Positions 7,663 through 17,020 are shown, numbered from the stretch's first letter. The stretch is DNA of 64,000 nt from Allomuricauda sp. (GCA_003712125.1 RHLF01000002.1:1116001-1180000); one strand, 5' to 3'. The notes: a model not told the origin generated them from the letters alone. Program-made: numbers and translations.

Positions 7663-9150
7663 ATGAAGAAATTATTCCTTGCCCTTACTGCACTTTTATT
7701 CGCGTATCCAATTTTCTCGCAAGAGCGAAAATTACCTATCGATACTGTTGTGACAACACAACACAATGTGACCATAAATGGCGTGGCCATGTCGTACAAA
7801 GCCATGACTGGAACGCAACCGGTGTGGGATGAAATGGGGAAGCCTATCGCCTCATTGCACTATACCTATTACACCCGCAATAATGTCAAGGATCGGGCAT
7901 CCCGTCCCATTTTGTTCTCCTTTAACGGAGGACCAGGATCCGGTTCGGTATGGATGCATTTGGCTTACACGGGCCCACGTATATTGAAAATTGATGATGA
8001 AGGATATCCGGTACAACCCTATGGGGTCAAGGAAAATCCGTTTTCGGTGCTGGATGTGACCGATATCGTTTATATCAATCCGGCCAATACAGGATATTCA
8101 AGAACAATTCCCGAATCGGGCAAGGAAGTAGATCGCGACAAATTTTTTGGAATCAATGCCGATGTGAAATACTTGGCTGAATGGATGAATACCTTTGTAA
8201 CTAGAAACAACCGCTGGCGTTCGCCCAAGTATATTGTGGGTGAAAGTTATGGAGGCACCCGTGTTATGGGGTTATCCTTGGCCCTTCAAAATCAGCAGTG
8301 GATGTACCTGAATGGGGTCATCATGGTATCACCCGCAGACTACAAGGTAATCCGTGTGGGAGGTCCCGTTTCTAGTGCGTTGAATCTACCGTATTATACG
8401 GCTGCGGCATGGCACCATAAAACATTGCCATCAGAATTACAGAATAAAGATTTGCTTGATGTACTGCCTGAATCTGAAGAATTTACTGTGAACCAGTTGA
8501 TTCCCGCCATTGCAAAGGGTGGTTTTATCAGTGACACAGAACGGAATGCCATGGCAGATAAAATGGCCTATTATTCTGGGTTGAACAAAAAAGATATTTT
8601 GGACCATAACCTCGACGTGCCAACACGGTTTTTCTGGAAAAATCTATTGAAAGATAAGGGCGGCTATAACGTTGGGCGTTTGGACAGTCGCTATCTGGGT
8701 ATCGACAGACAATTGTTCGGTTCGGCGCCGGACTATTCGGCCGAACTGACTTCATGGTTGCATAGTTTTACTCCCGCCATCAATTATTACCTCCAAGAAG
8801 AACTAAAATTTAAGACCGACATCAAGTACAATATGTTTGGTCCTGTACGCCCATGGAACAACGAAAATGACAATACCCGCGACAATCTTCGCCAGGCCAT
8901 GGCCCAAAATCCCTATTTAAATGTATTGGTCCAGTCTGGATATTATGATGGGGCCACAACTTATTTTAATGCCAAATACACGATGTGGCAAATAGACCCC
9001 AGCGGTCGCATGAAAGATCGTTTTGAATTCAAGGGATACCGCAGTGGCCATATGATGTACTTACGCCGTGAAGATTTGAAAAAAGCCAATGACGATTTGC
9101 GTGATTTCATCTTGCGTACCCAGGCCAACGGAAAAAGTGCGAAGTATTGA
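7663..9150 (+). CDS. Exported S10-family serine carboxypeptidase
   Basis: 495 residues. Signal peptide MKKLFLALTALLFAYPIFSQ. Serine carboxypeptidase fold with the oxyanion motif FNGGPGSGSVW, the nucleophile in VGESYGGTR (about residue 194), a likely catalytic Asp in SGYYDGATTYFN and the catalytic His in YRSGHMMYL. It should remove C-terminal residues from peptides in the periplasm or outside the cell. Bacterial S10 enzymes of this length are frequent in Bacteroidota. The stop overlaps the start of the next gene, a PagL-like barrel, by 4 nt, suggesting a shared transcript. Confidence 0.92.
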   Translation: MKKLFLALTALLFAYPIFSQERKLPIDTVVTTQHNVTINGVAMSYKAMTGTQPVWDEMGKPIASLHYTYYTRNNVKDRASRPILFSFNGGPGSGSVWMHLAYTGPRILKIDDEGYPVQPYGVKENPFSVLDVTDIVYINPANTGYSRTIPESGKEVDRDKFFGINADVKYLAEWMNTFVTRNNRWRSPKYIVGESYGGTRVMGLSLALQNQQWMYLNGVIMVSPADYKVIRVGGPVSSALNLPYYTAAAWHHKTLPSELQNKDLLDVLPESEEFTVNQLIPAIAKGGFISDTERNAMADKMAYYSGLNKKDILDHNLDVPTRFFWKNLLKDKGGYNVGRLDSRYLGIDRQLFGSAPDYSAELTSWLHSFTPAINYYLQEELKFKTDIKYNMFGPVRPWNNENDNTRDNLRQAMAQNPYLNVLVQSGYYDGATTYFNAKYTMWQIDPSGRMKDRFEFKGYRSGHMMYLRREDLKKANDDLRDFILRTQANGKSAKY

Positions 9151-10454
9151 TCGGACGAATGTGTGGTGATTCTTTGAGCTCCCAAAACGCTAAAACGTTG
9201 AATAAAAGGGTTTTACTTTGGTTGGTATTTCTGATAGCGCTTTATCTGAATTGCAGTGCCCAAAGCGACACCCCCACCAAAGAAGAACAGTTCTGGAGGG
9301 TTGGTCTTGCCCTCGGAAAGACTTTTGAGGCCAATACCGATTTCCCCGATAGAAACCTTTTCTCTGATATAGAGCTTTCCTTGGGAAAAACGAATATCTC
9401 ATCCGATAAAGAATGGGCGTATCGATTGCGCTATCCAACAACGGGAGTCTCTTTGTCACTTTCCGATTATGGCAATACCAACGAAATAGGACAAAGTCTC
9501 TCTTTGAATCCCTTTATAGAATTGGACGTTTCCCGCAAACTAAGATTTCGGATGGGTTCTGGTATCGGTTATTTCAACAAACAATTTGATTTGGTCGAGA
9601 ACCCTTTCAATAAGGGCATTACAACCAAATTAAATTTATCATTTAAAGCACTGATGCACTATGACCTGTATTCAAATAATTCTCTAACGTTGAGTTCCGG
9701 TATTGGTTTGGCACACTATTCCAATGGACATAACAGGTTGCCAAACCAAGGTCTTAACACACTTCTTTTTCAACTCTCCACTGCCTTTAATGCTAAAACG
9801 ATTGATCAGAAAAAAGAAAGAACGCTTCAAATGCGTGATGAATTTGAAAAGTCAAAACACTATTTCGTTTCCATACGCTCAGGTATCGGACAAAATGTAC
9901 TTTCCCAAATCTTCAATGACAAAAAAGAAGTCTATTCCTTTGCCATTTCAGCCGGAAAAATAGTCAACAAAACCTTTAAGCTAGGCATCGGAGCCCACTA
10001 TAGGTTTTATGAACACTATTACGATTACATCAACAACAATGAAGCGTTGGTTCAAGACCGCTTCCCAGAATTTAGGGATGCCCCTTATCGATATGCCACA
10101 AATTTTGGGGTATTCGCCAGCGGAGAGTTGTTACTAAGTCATGTCGGACTCGAGTTCGATATAGGATTAAATATTTACAAACCGGCCTATCAAATTGATT
10201 GGATTTTGAATGAAGGCTTTACCACAAGTACCGGAGGCGATGATCCCGAATTAATTGTTACACTAGGCGAGTTGGACGATTATTTTAAAATCAAGAGAAC
10301 GATTCCCACACGTGTAGGTTTGAAGTTTTATCTTATCAGCAACAACAAAATCCCAAAGCATAACCTTTATCTCGGCGCCCATATCAATGCGAATTTGGGT
10401 CAGGCTGACTTTACCGAACTCAGTTTGGGTTATGTGAGACGATTCGGTCTTTAG
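9147..10454 (+). CDS. PagL-like outer-membrane beta-barrel (lipid A 3-O-deacylase/acyloxyacyl hydrolase family)
   Basis: 435 residues with an N-terminal hydrophobic export segment (VLLWLVFLIALYLNCSAQ). The body is barrel-like, with alternating aromatic strands and a final strand ending YVRRFGL. The stretch GLAHYSNGHNRLPNQGLN matches the PagL signature HxSN-x-G...PN-x-G that carries the catalytic His and Ser. A catalytic Glu is not obvious at the equivalent place. It is about twice the length of PagL, with a second half (from about residue 240) that looks like additional barrel strands. Activity would be trimming acyl chains of lipid A at the outer membrane. Coupled by a 4-nt overlap to the S10 carboxypeptidase. 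Confidence 0.65.
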   Translation: MIGRMCGDSLSSQNAKTLNKRVLLWLVFLIALYLNCSAQSDTPTKEEQFWRVGLALGKTFEANTDFPDRNLFSDIELSLGKTNISSDKEWAYRLRYPTTGVSLSLSDYGNTNEIGQSLSLNPFIELDVSRKLRFRMGSGIGYFNKQFDLVENPFNKGITTKLNLSFKALMHYDLYSNNSLTLSSGIGLAHYSNGHNRLPNQGLNTLLFQLSTAFNAKTIDQKKERTLQMRDEFEKSKHYFVSIRSGIGQNVLSQIFNDKKEVYSFAISAGKIVNKTFKLGIGAHYRFYEHYYDYINNNEALVQDRFPEFRDAPYRYATNFGVFASGELLLSHVGLEFDIGLNIYKPAYQIDWILNEGFTTSTGGDDPELIVTLGELDDYFKIKRTIPTRVGLKFYLISNNKIPKHNLYLGAHINANLGQADFTELSLGYVRRFGL

Positions 10455-10541
10455 GTGGTTACTTTCAAATCGTTATTTTCCTTACTTTTAACTGATTTGA
10501 TGGCAGTTACGCGATCACTTCAAAGAAAAGAGCACTCCAAA

Positions 10542-11117
10542 ATGAAAAAATCACTTTTACCCTTGCTATCCGTATGTTGTTGTTTTGCCCTAGTGGCCCA
10601 AAAAATTCCATCCAAAACTTGGCAGATCAAGACCGCTCTCATGGCGGTACCCCAAGACTATCAAAATGGTGCCAAGGTTTATGGTTATGATACCCAGGGA
10701 AATTTTGTAACGCTACAAGAAGGTTCCAATGATTATATCGCCTTAGCTGACGACCCCAACAATGATGGCTTTTCAACGGCAGCCTATCACAAAAACTTAG
10801 ACCCTTTTATGGCCAGGGGCAGGGCACTTAAAAAGCAAGGAAAAACCTTCCAAGAAATATTTGATATCCGCGAAGCGGAAGTCAGGTCAGGAAAGCTCAA
10901 AATGCCCGATAAGGCCACACTTTGCGTATTCACAGGAGAAGTCAATGCAGAAACACAAGAAATCGAAAATCCATTTGTGCGTTATGTGTTTTATATTCCT
11001 TTTGCCACTGGTGAAACTACGGGTTTACCCACAACGCCAACCCCACCAGGGCATGCATGGCTGATGGACCCAGGTACCCATAGGGCGCATATAATGATCA
11101 CACCACCAAAAAATTAA
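10542..11117 (+). CDS. Exported protein of unknown function
   Basis: 191 residues from the ATG at 10542, which follows a purine-rich stretch and opens a clean signal peptide (MKKSLLPLLSVCCCFALVAQ). An upstream GTG at 10455 would add 29 residues and bury the signal. I do not recognise the mature domain. It includes MAVPQDYQNGAKVYGYDTQGN, ALADDPNNDGFSTAAYHKNLDPFMARGR and a PTPPGHAWLMDPGTHRAHIM end containing two histidines that could bind metal. No membrane helix beyond the signal. The gene lies 87 nt after the PagL-like gene and 19 nt before an SGNH lipoprotein. Confidence 0.75.
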   Translation: MKKSLLPLLSVCCCFALVAQKIPSKTWQIKTALMAVPQDYQNGAKVYGYDTQGNFVTLQEGSNDYIALADDPNNDGFSTAAYHKNLDPFMARGRALKKQGKTFQEIFDIREAEVRSGKLKMPDKATLCVFTGEVNAETQEIENPFVRYVFYIPFATGETTGLPTTPTPPGHAWLMDPGTHRAHIMITPPKN

Positions 11118-11136
11118 CGCTTTAGGTTCTTAGCAC

Positions 11137-11895
11137 ATGGTTAATTACTTCAATAGCCTAAAACTGATCCTTGTTTTTTCTTTAGTGGGTTGTGAGCAAA
11201 CGACCTTCGAAGATCAAAACAAAGTCATTGAGGAAATTATGAACGATTCCGAATCTATCGCTGATTCGGACCAAAGCCCGACCATAACATACAGCTACTT
11301 AGCCTTAGGTGACAGTTATACCATAGGCACCTCTGTATCTCTTGAAGACAACTATCCCAACCAATTGGTAAGTCGATTCAAAGATTCGCTAAATATTGCA
11401 ATTGAAAATCAAATCATTGCCCAAAATGGCTGGACCACTGGAGATCTATTGTTTGGGATAAACGAGGTAAGCGATCAGAACACGTTTGATTTGGTAACCT
11501 TGTTGATTGGTGTAAATAACCAATATAGGGGTTTGAACTTTTCTCGGTATGAAGAAGAGTTTCAGATGTTAGTAACTAAATGTGTGGCTTTTGCACAGGG
11601 TGAGAAGGCTAGGGTAATTGTGATTTCAATTCCTGATTACGCCTATACCCCATTTGGTCAAAGCAGTAGCAATCCTGAAGAAATATCTTTGGAAATTGAC
11701 CAGTACAATGGCTTTGCCCAACAATACTGTACAGACAACCAAATAAAGTTTGTAAATGTTACCGATATTACAAGAAGAGGTTTAAATGAACCGGATTTGG
11801 TAGCGACTGACAATTTGCATCCTTCCCGACGGGCCTATGAAAAATTTGTCAATATACTTGTACCAGAAGTTCTGGCCAGTCTTGACCAAGACTGA
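11137..11895 (+). CDS. SGNH/GDSL hydrolase lipoprotein
   Basis: 252 residues. N-terminus MVNYFNSLKLILVFSLVGCEQ has a lipobox (LVGC), so the enzyme is lipid-anchored in the envelope. An acidic linker follows, then the SGNH blocks: ALGDSYTIG (nucleophile Ser), NGWTTGDL (Gly), GVNNQYRG (Asn) and DNLHPS (Asp-His). Such enzymes deacylate glycans or small esters; the specific substrate is unknown. A second, unrelated-looking SGNH hydrolase follows after 193 nt. The spacing and the hairpin at 12059-12080 suggest separate control. Confidence 0.9.
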   Translation: MVNYFNSLKLILVFSLVGCEQTTFEDQNKVIEEIMNDSESIADSDQSPTITYSYLALGDSYTIGTSVSLEDNYPNQLVSRFKDSLNIAIENQIIAQNGWTTGDLLFGINEVSDQNTFDLVTLLIGVNNQYRGLNFSRYEEEFQMLVTKCVAFAQGEKARVIVISIPDYAYTPFGQSSSNPEEISLEIDQYNGFAQQYCTDNQIKFVNVTDITRRGLNEPDLVATDNLHPSRRAYEKFVNILVPEVLASLDQD

Positions 11896-12058
11896 TACAG
11901 GGTAGGTTCAAACCAATCAATTTTTGAGTTTTAAGGATCATTCTTTGGGTGCTAACGATCCAACGTTCCAAAAAAAGGGAGCTGAATAACTAAAAATCAG
12001 CGAATTCAAGAATTGCGATTATTTTGCCATTCATGCTTTCTGTGACCTATGCTGAATA

Positions 12059-12080
12059 ATTTGATTATTTTTAATCAAAT
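12059..12080. promoter_or_regulatory. Inverted repeat just upstream of the second SGNH hydrolase
   Basis: Arms ATTTGATTA and TAATCAAAT (9 bp, perfect) around a TTTT loop, ending 8 nt before the ATG at 12089. It could be an operator or an mRNA hairpin over the ribosome-binding region. The following bases (GTGCTATT) lack a T-run, so it is not a typical terminator. The rest of gap 11896-12088 shows nothing else I can support. Confidence 0.35.
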
Positions 12081-12088
12081 GTGCTATT

Positions 12089-12766
12089 ATGTTCAAGTAT
12101 TTTAAAATTGTGACCCTTATCGCTTTCTTTAGTTTTTTCAAAAATGCACAGGCTCAAGACTGGCCTAACTTGGCGAAATACCAAGCACAAAATGCAAAGC
12201 TCATGGCACAGAACTCAGGTGAAAATAGAGTTGTCTTTATGGGCAATTCGATTACCGAGGGGTGGCCCAAAGCATTTTTTGAGGGTAAGAATTATGTCAA
12301 CAGGGGAATCAGCGGGCAAACAACCCCTCAAATGGTACTACGTTTTAGGCAAGATGTCATTGATTTAAAGCCAAAGGTGGTGCTAATTCTAGCGGGAACA
12401 AATGACATCGCCCAAAATACTGGCCCAATTACGCTGGAGCAAATTAGGGACAATATGTTATCAATGGTCGAATTGGCACAGGCCAATAATATCATTCCCA
12501 TAGTCTGCTCGGTATTGCCGGCATACGACTATCCTTGGCGACCAGGTTTGCAACCTAATATAAAGATTCCACAACTCAACAATTTGCTAGAGCAAATGGC
12601 AAAAGAGAAAGAAGCCTATTATTTGGATTATTTCGCAGCCATGGCCGACAAACGAAATGGTCTACCGAAAGAATTGGCAAGCGATGAGGTACACCCAACA
12701 GCGAAGGGATATGCCATTATGGAACCCATGGCCGAAGAAGCCATTCAAGCTGTTTTGAAAAAGTAG
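12089..12766 (+). CDS. Exported SGNH/GDSL-family acylhydrolase
   Basis: 225 residues. Signal peptide MFKYFKIVTLIAFFSFFKNAQAQ. SGNH blocks: FMGNSITEGW (Ser in GNS rather than GDS), NRGISGQTT (Gly), LAGTNDIAQNTG (Asn) and DEVHPTAKGY (Asp-His). The GNSIT form is typical of periplasmic carbohydrate esterase-like members such as platelet-activating-factor acetylhydrolase-like and sialate O-acetylesterase-like proteins. It probably removes acyl groups from glycans. The next gene, a glycosyltransferase, begins 5 nt downstream. Confidence 0.9.
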   Translation: MFKYFKIVTLIAFFSFFKNAQAQDWPNLAKYQAQNAKLMAQNSGENRVVFMGNSITEGWPKAFFEGKNYVNRGISGQTTPQMVLRFRQDVIDLKPKVVLILAGTNDIAQNTGPITLEQIRDNMLSMVELAQANNIIPIVCSVLPAYDYPWRPGLQPNIKIPQLNNLLEQMAKEKEAYYLDYFAAMADKRNGLPKELASDEVHPTAKGYAIMEPMAEEAIQAVLKK

Positions 12767-12771
12767 CGTTT

Positions 12772-13767
12772 TTGGTAAGCATTCTAATTCCCTTTAAAAA
12801 CACGGCTCGATTTCTTCCAGAATGTTTGGATTCCATTCGCGCACAAACAACTGATTCTTGGGAAGTCATTGCCGTTGATGACCATTCAACCGACGACAGT
12901 TTTCAAATCCTGACAAAAATTGCCAAAATTGACACGCGGATTAAGGTGGTTAAAAATTCGGGTCAAGGCATCATTCCTGCCTTGCGAACGGCGTATACAT
13001 ACGCCCTAGGAGACCATATCACCAGAATGGATTCCGATGACATCATGAAACCTGACCGAATTAGCAGCATGGTCGAATCACTTCAAGAATTTGGTCAAGG
13101 CCACGTAGCCGTTGGGCAGGTGAAATACTTTTCCGATAGAGGCATCAGTGATGGGTATGACCGTTACGAAAAATGGTTGAACCAATTGACTTCAAAAGGA
13201 CAAAACTATACTGAGATTTATAAGGAATGTGTGATTCCCTCCCCTTGTTGGATGGTACATCGCGCAGATTTTGATTCTTGCGGAGGTTTTGCACCCAATC
13301 GTTATCCTGAAGATTATGATCTAACATTCCGGTTTTATGAGCAGCGCCTAAGCGTGATTCCGTGTAACAAAATATTACACCTTTGGCGCGACTATGACAC
13401 ACGTACCTCTCGCACCCATGAGCATTATGCCCAAAATTATTTTTTAGATATCAAATTGCACTATTTCTTAAGGTTGGATTATGATGCCAACAGACCCTTG
13501 GTGGTATGGGGTGCTGGGTACAAAGGGAAAACCATCGCCAGAAAACTGATCGATCAAGGCGTTAATTTTACTTGGCTCTGTGATAACCCCAATAAAATCA
13601 ATAAGAAAATTTACGGCAAACAGATGCTGCATTTCAAAGCCCTACTAGGTCTGCAAAGACCTCAGAGTATCATTACGGTCGCCAATGAAAAAGCCCAATT
13701 GGAAATTAAAGACTACCTGAAGGGAATGGGTTCTGAGTCGATGAGGGACTATTTCTTTTTTTGTTAG
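12772..13767 (+). CDS. Family 2 glycosyltransferase with C-terminal Rossmann-like tail
   Basis: 331 residues. The most likely start is a TTG at 12772, giving MVSILIPFKNTARFL, exactly where GT2 enzymes begin; no ATG is available nearby. GT-A motifs: VDDHSTDDS and the metal-binding RMDSDD, then the late block PEDYDLTFRFYE. From about residue 240 a second segment reads VVWGAGYKGKTIARKLIDQG...CDNPNKI, a nucleotide-binding GxGxxG pattern found in sugar-modifying or CoA-binding-like domains. It therefore looks like a two-domain protein. The acceptor is unknown. It may share a transcript with the esterase 5 nt upstream. Confidence 0.85.
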   Translation: MVSILIPFKNTARFLPECLDSIRAQTTDSWEVIAVDDHSTDDSFQILTKIAKIDTRIKVVKNSGQGIIPALRTAYTYALGDHITRMDSDDIMKPDRISSMVESLQEFGQGHVAVGQVKYFSDRGISDGYDRYEKWLNQLTSKGQNYTEIYKECVIPSPCWMVHRADFDSCGGFAPNRYPEDYDLTFRFYEQRLSVIPCNKILHLWRDYDTRTSRTHEHYAQNYFLDIKLHYFLRLDYDANRPLVVWGAGYKGKTIARKLIDQGVNFTWLCDNPNKINKKIYGKQMLHFKALLGLQRPQSIITVANEKAQLEIKDYLKGMGSESMRDYFFFC

Positions 13768-13826
13768 TGAAGCCCATATTTTCACAATTACCAAACCCTT
13801 AACGCAAGGCTGCCATTTTTAATCAG

Positions 13827-13834
13827 TATATTTG
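13827..13834 (+). promoter_or_regulatory. -7 promoter element of the BatA operon
   Basis: TATATTTG, an exact TAnnTTTG match, 16 nt before the ATG at 13851. A clear TTTG -33 box is not visible. It predicts a very short leader for the four-gene operon to 18014. Confidence 0.4.
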
Positions 13835-13850
13835 CGCAATCCTATTGGGA

Positions 13851-15770
13851 ATGCAGTTCAAACATCCAGAAATTCTTTGGGCCCTCCTACTCTTACTAAT
13901 TCCCATTTTTATTCATCTTTTTCAATTACGTAGGTTTAAAAAAGAAGCCTTCACCAACGTGGCCATGCTGCAAAAAGTGATTTCTGAATCGCGAAAAAGC
14001 AGTATCCTCAAAAAATGGCTCCTTTTATTGGCTCGCCTGGGATTGATAGCAGCATTGGTAATTGCTTTCGCGCAGCCCTTTACCGCGTCCGAAGATGGTC
14101 TAAAACCCATGGAAACGGTCATCTACCTCGATAATTCATTTAGCATGCAGGCCAAAACTGGAGGGATGCCCCTTCTGCAAAAGGCTGTGCAAGAACTCAT
14201 CCAAAACATAGATGAAGCATCTGTTTTCAGCTTGTTTACCAACAATCTTGTTTTTAAGGATATTACTATAAAAGATGTGCAGAATCAGTTGTTGACCCTA
14301 GGGTATACACAAAACCAGTACAGCTTAAAAGAAGTTCAGCTGATAGCCGAAACCCTATTTGCACAAGATGAATCTTACACCAAAAAATTATTACTGTTTT
14401 CAGATTTTCAGTTTTCGGATCCAACCATTGCTGGCGATGATTCTATTGAATCACATTATGTTCAGTTCAAACCCGACAGCGAAGAAAACATTGCCATTGA
14501 TTCTTTACATATTGACCCAAGACCAGCCGGTCAAAATAATTTGTCGGTCATACTAACCGGAGCCAAAACCGAGGGTCAAAATGTGCCATTATCACTATAT
14601 GATGGGGAAAGGTTGATAGCAAAATCTTCGGCAACCTTTGACACCAACGGCAAAGCATCAGTGGAGTTCTCCCTACCTGATAAAGAGGAAGTCGATGGCA
14701 GGCTTGAAATCAGTGAACCAGGATTGCCTTTCGACAATGCATTTTATTTCAATATCAATAAGCCTAAGGCCATAAAAGTATTGGCCATAACAGAAGCTGA
14801 TCAGAGCTACTTGCAACGTCTATTTCCTTCCGATGAGTTTGATTTTCAAGCTACTTCGCTCTCTCAATTGAATTATAGCAGTATTGACACACAGAATCTA
14901 GTCATTCTCGACAATCTACAACTACTGCCTGAAAGTTTACGACGCAGCCTGAGCAACTTTCATGCGAACGGGGGTAGTCTTGTGGTCATCCCATCTGATC
15001 GCATTGATCTGCAGTCCTACAATTCGTTTTTGGGATCTTTTGGGCGTTTTGCATTCAAGGACTTACTTCCCTTTGAGCAACAAGTGACAGGTATCACCTT
15101 TTCGCACCCCTTATACCAAAACGTTTTTGAAAAAAACATCACCAATTTTCAATTTCCGAGGGTGGCAAGGTATTACCCCACAACTTCAAATGCCCCAACA
15201 ATATTGGCGTATGCAAGTGGAGAACCGTTTTTGCTTGGCGGCAATCGCTTTTACTTGTTTTCAGCATCGTTGACCAATCAAAATTCAAATTTCAAGAATT
15301 CGCCATTGATTGTTCCCAGCTTTTACAATATGGCTCGCTTCAGTTTGCAAGCTTCAGAACTGTATTTTACCGTAGGTGAAGAAGAAAGAATGGATGTCGT
15401 CACTATACTAGGAAAAGACAACGTCTTAAGTCTTTCGAAACAAGAAATGGAAATTATCCCTAGGCAACAAACTTTCAATACCAAGGTGAGTTTGTTTTTT
15501 GGAGATAACCCACAAGAAGATGGTATTTTTTCCATACGGAATAAAGACAGTGTTTTGCAAAAGGTAAGTTTTAACTATCGCCGAAACGAAAGCAAGCTTG
15601 AATATAACAACATGGAAAATCTCGCAAACCGTAATGGCCAAAATTCTGTTGCTGCCCTATTTGATTTCATCAGATCTGAAAATGAGCAGGTGGCCTATTG
15701 GAAATGGTTTGTTATTTTAGCCTTGGTTTTTGCCTTGGCGGAGGCACTTATACAAAAATATATTGCATGA
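13851..15770 (+). CDS. BatA-domain membrane protein with von Willebrand A-like segment
   Basis: 639 residues from the ATG at 13851 (MQFKHPEILWALLLLLIP); a TTG two codons earlier is less likely. The N-terminal aerotolerance BatA domain has two membrane helices (about 8-24 and 55-76). A VWA-like region follows with a MIDAS-type DNSFSMQ, then a long periplasmic region and a last helix (FVILALVFALAEALI). Such proteins are common in Bacteroidota, usually with an AAA+ MoxR ATPase and other Bat proteins. None of those is next to it; instead its stop overlaps the start of a dihydroorotase-like gene by 4 nt. Function is unproven. Confidence 0.88.
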   Translation: MQFKHPEILWALLLLLIPIFIHLFQLRRFKKEAFTNVAMLQKVISESRKSSILKKWLLLLARLGLIAALVIAFAQPFTASEDGLKPMETVIYLDNSFSMQAKTGGMPLLQKAVQELIQNIDEASVFSLFTNNLVFKDITIKDVQNQLLTLGYTQNQYSLKEVQLIAETLFAQDESYTKKLLLFSDFQFSDPTIAGDDSIESHYVQFKPDSEENIAIDSLHIDPRPAGQNNLSVILTGAKTEGQNVPLSLYDGERLIAKSSATFDTNGKASVEFSLPDKEEVDGRLEISEPGLPFDNAFYFNINKPKAIKVLAITEADQSYLQRLFPSDEFDFQATSLSQLNYSSIDTQNLVILDNLQLLPESLRRSLSNFHANGGSLVVIPSDRIDLQSYNSFLGSFGRFAFKDLLPFEQQVTGITFSHPLYQNVFEKNITNFQFPRVARYYPTTSNAPTILAYASGEPFLLGGNRFYLFSASLTNQNSNFKNSPLIVPSFYNMARFSLQASELYFTVGEEERMDVVTILGKDNVLSLSKQEMEIIPRQQTFNTKVSLFFGDNPQEDGIFSIRNKDSVLQKVSFNYRRNESKLEYNNMENLANRNGQNSVAALFDFIRSENEQVAYWKWFVILALVFALAEALIQKYIA

Positions 15771-17020
15771 AGGTACTATTGAAATCTGCCAAAATAATCG
15801 CTCCCGGCAATAAGGTTTACCACAATAAAAAACGTGATATTTTGGTCAATGACGGCATCATTGAAAAGATAGCCGCATCCATTACTTCACCAAAAGGTAC
15901 TTCAGTTATCGAACGTACCAACCTGCATGTCTCCTTGGGTTGGTTTGACAGCGGAGTCTGTTTTGGAGAACCTGGCTTCGAAGAACGTGAGACTATCGCC
16001 AATGGACTTAAGGTTGCAGCAAAAAGTGGTTTCACCGATATTCTACTCAACCCGAACACCCATCCGAGTCCTGATACCAGCTCTGCCATTGTTTTTTTGA
16101 CGGATAAAGCGAAAAATCATGCGGTTAACCTGTTCCCCATTGGGAACATGAGTGTTCAAGGAGCGGGTGAAAACTTGGCCGAGCTCTTTGATATGAAAAA
16201 AGCCGGAGCAGTGGCCTTTTATGATTACAAACACGCGATAACCAATGCGAATCTTTTAAAAATAGCCCTTCTTTATGTTCAGAACTTTGATGGCATCATT
16301 TTTTCTTACCCACAGAATGCCGAAGTAAGGGGCAAGGGCAATGTCGATGAAAGTGAAGTTTCAACCCGACTGGGATTAAAGGGAATCCCGGCACTGGCGG
16401 AAGAACTTCAAATTGCACGAGACCTCTTTATCTTGGAATACACGGGAGGCAAGCTTCATATACCTACCCTATCTACCGCAAAATCTGTAAAGCTGGTTGC
16501 AGAGGCCAAACGAAAAAAATTAGATGTGAGTTGTAGTGTGCCAGTACATCACTTGGTTTTTGACCATAGCGTATTGGAAGAATTTGATACCAATTTCAAA
16601 CTGTCGCCGCCACTTCGCGGAAAATCAGATCAAAAGGCGCTTATAAAAGGGCTTCAAGACGGAACGATAGATTTTGTTACTGCAGACCACACACCTATTG
16701 ACGTAGAACAAAAAAGAGTGGAGTTTGATAACGCTGCTTATGGTTCCCTAGGTTTGGAAAGTGCATTTGGCGCCCTGAACCAACAGCTGCAATTGGAGGC
16801 ATGTATCACCCTGCTAACCAAAGGTCGTGAGCGTTTTGGCATACCGACCCCGGAATTTAAAGAAGGTGCAACGGCCGGCCTTACCCTTTTCAATCCAGAA
16901 GGCGAATATACCCAAACCGAAAACCGGTTGGAATCCACATCAAAAAACAGCGCTTTTTTGAACCATACTTTGAAAGGCGAGGTTTATGGAATTTTGAATA
17001 ATGGGCAATTGATCCTCTAA
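15767..17020 (+). CDS. Dihydroorotase-like protein with degenerate metal site
   Basis: 417 residues of the amidohydrolase fold, aligned by eye to type I dihydroorotase (GRLGLKGIPALAEE-like block, VHHL, SPPLRG, TADHTP, GLESAFG). Key residues are missing. The family motif D-x-HxHxREPG reads DSGVCFGEPG, so both metal His become G63 and C65 and the substrate Arg becomes G67. The HxxHVST motif reads HIPTLST. The Asp of the TDH motif is kept (TADH). It is therefore probably not an active dihydroorotase and resembles non-catalytic homologues that act as structural partners. The ATG at 15767 overlaps the BatA stop, and 2 nt separate it from the next gene. Often annotated pyrC; I avoid that symbol. 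Confidence 0.85.
   Translation: MKVLLKSAKIIAPGNKVYHNKKRDILVNDGIIEKIAASITSPKGTSVIERTNLHVSLGWFDSGVCFGEPGFEERETIANGLKVAAKSGFTDILLNPNTHPSPDTSSAIVFLTDKAKNHAVNLFPIGNMSVQGAGENLAELFDMKKAGAVAFYDYKHAITNANLLKIALLYVQNFDGIIFSYPQNAEVRGKGNVDESEVSTRLGLKGIPALAEELQIARDLFILEYTGGKLHIPTLSTAKSVKLVAEAKRKKLDVSCSVPVHHLVFDHSVLEEFDTNFKLSPPLRGKSDQKALIKGLQDGTIDFVTADHTPIDVEQKRVEFDNAAYGSLGLESAFGALNQQLQLEACITLLTKGRERFGIPTPEFKEGATAGLTLFNPEGEYTQTENRLESTSKNSAFLNHTLKGEVYGILNNGQLIL

Noticed and set aside
8405-8432. TGGCAC...TTGCC as a second sigma-54 promoter
   Set aside because: It lies inside the S10 carboxypeptidase coding sequence with no gene start nearby, and the spacing is off.
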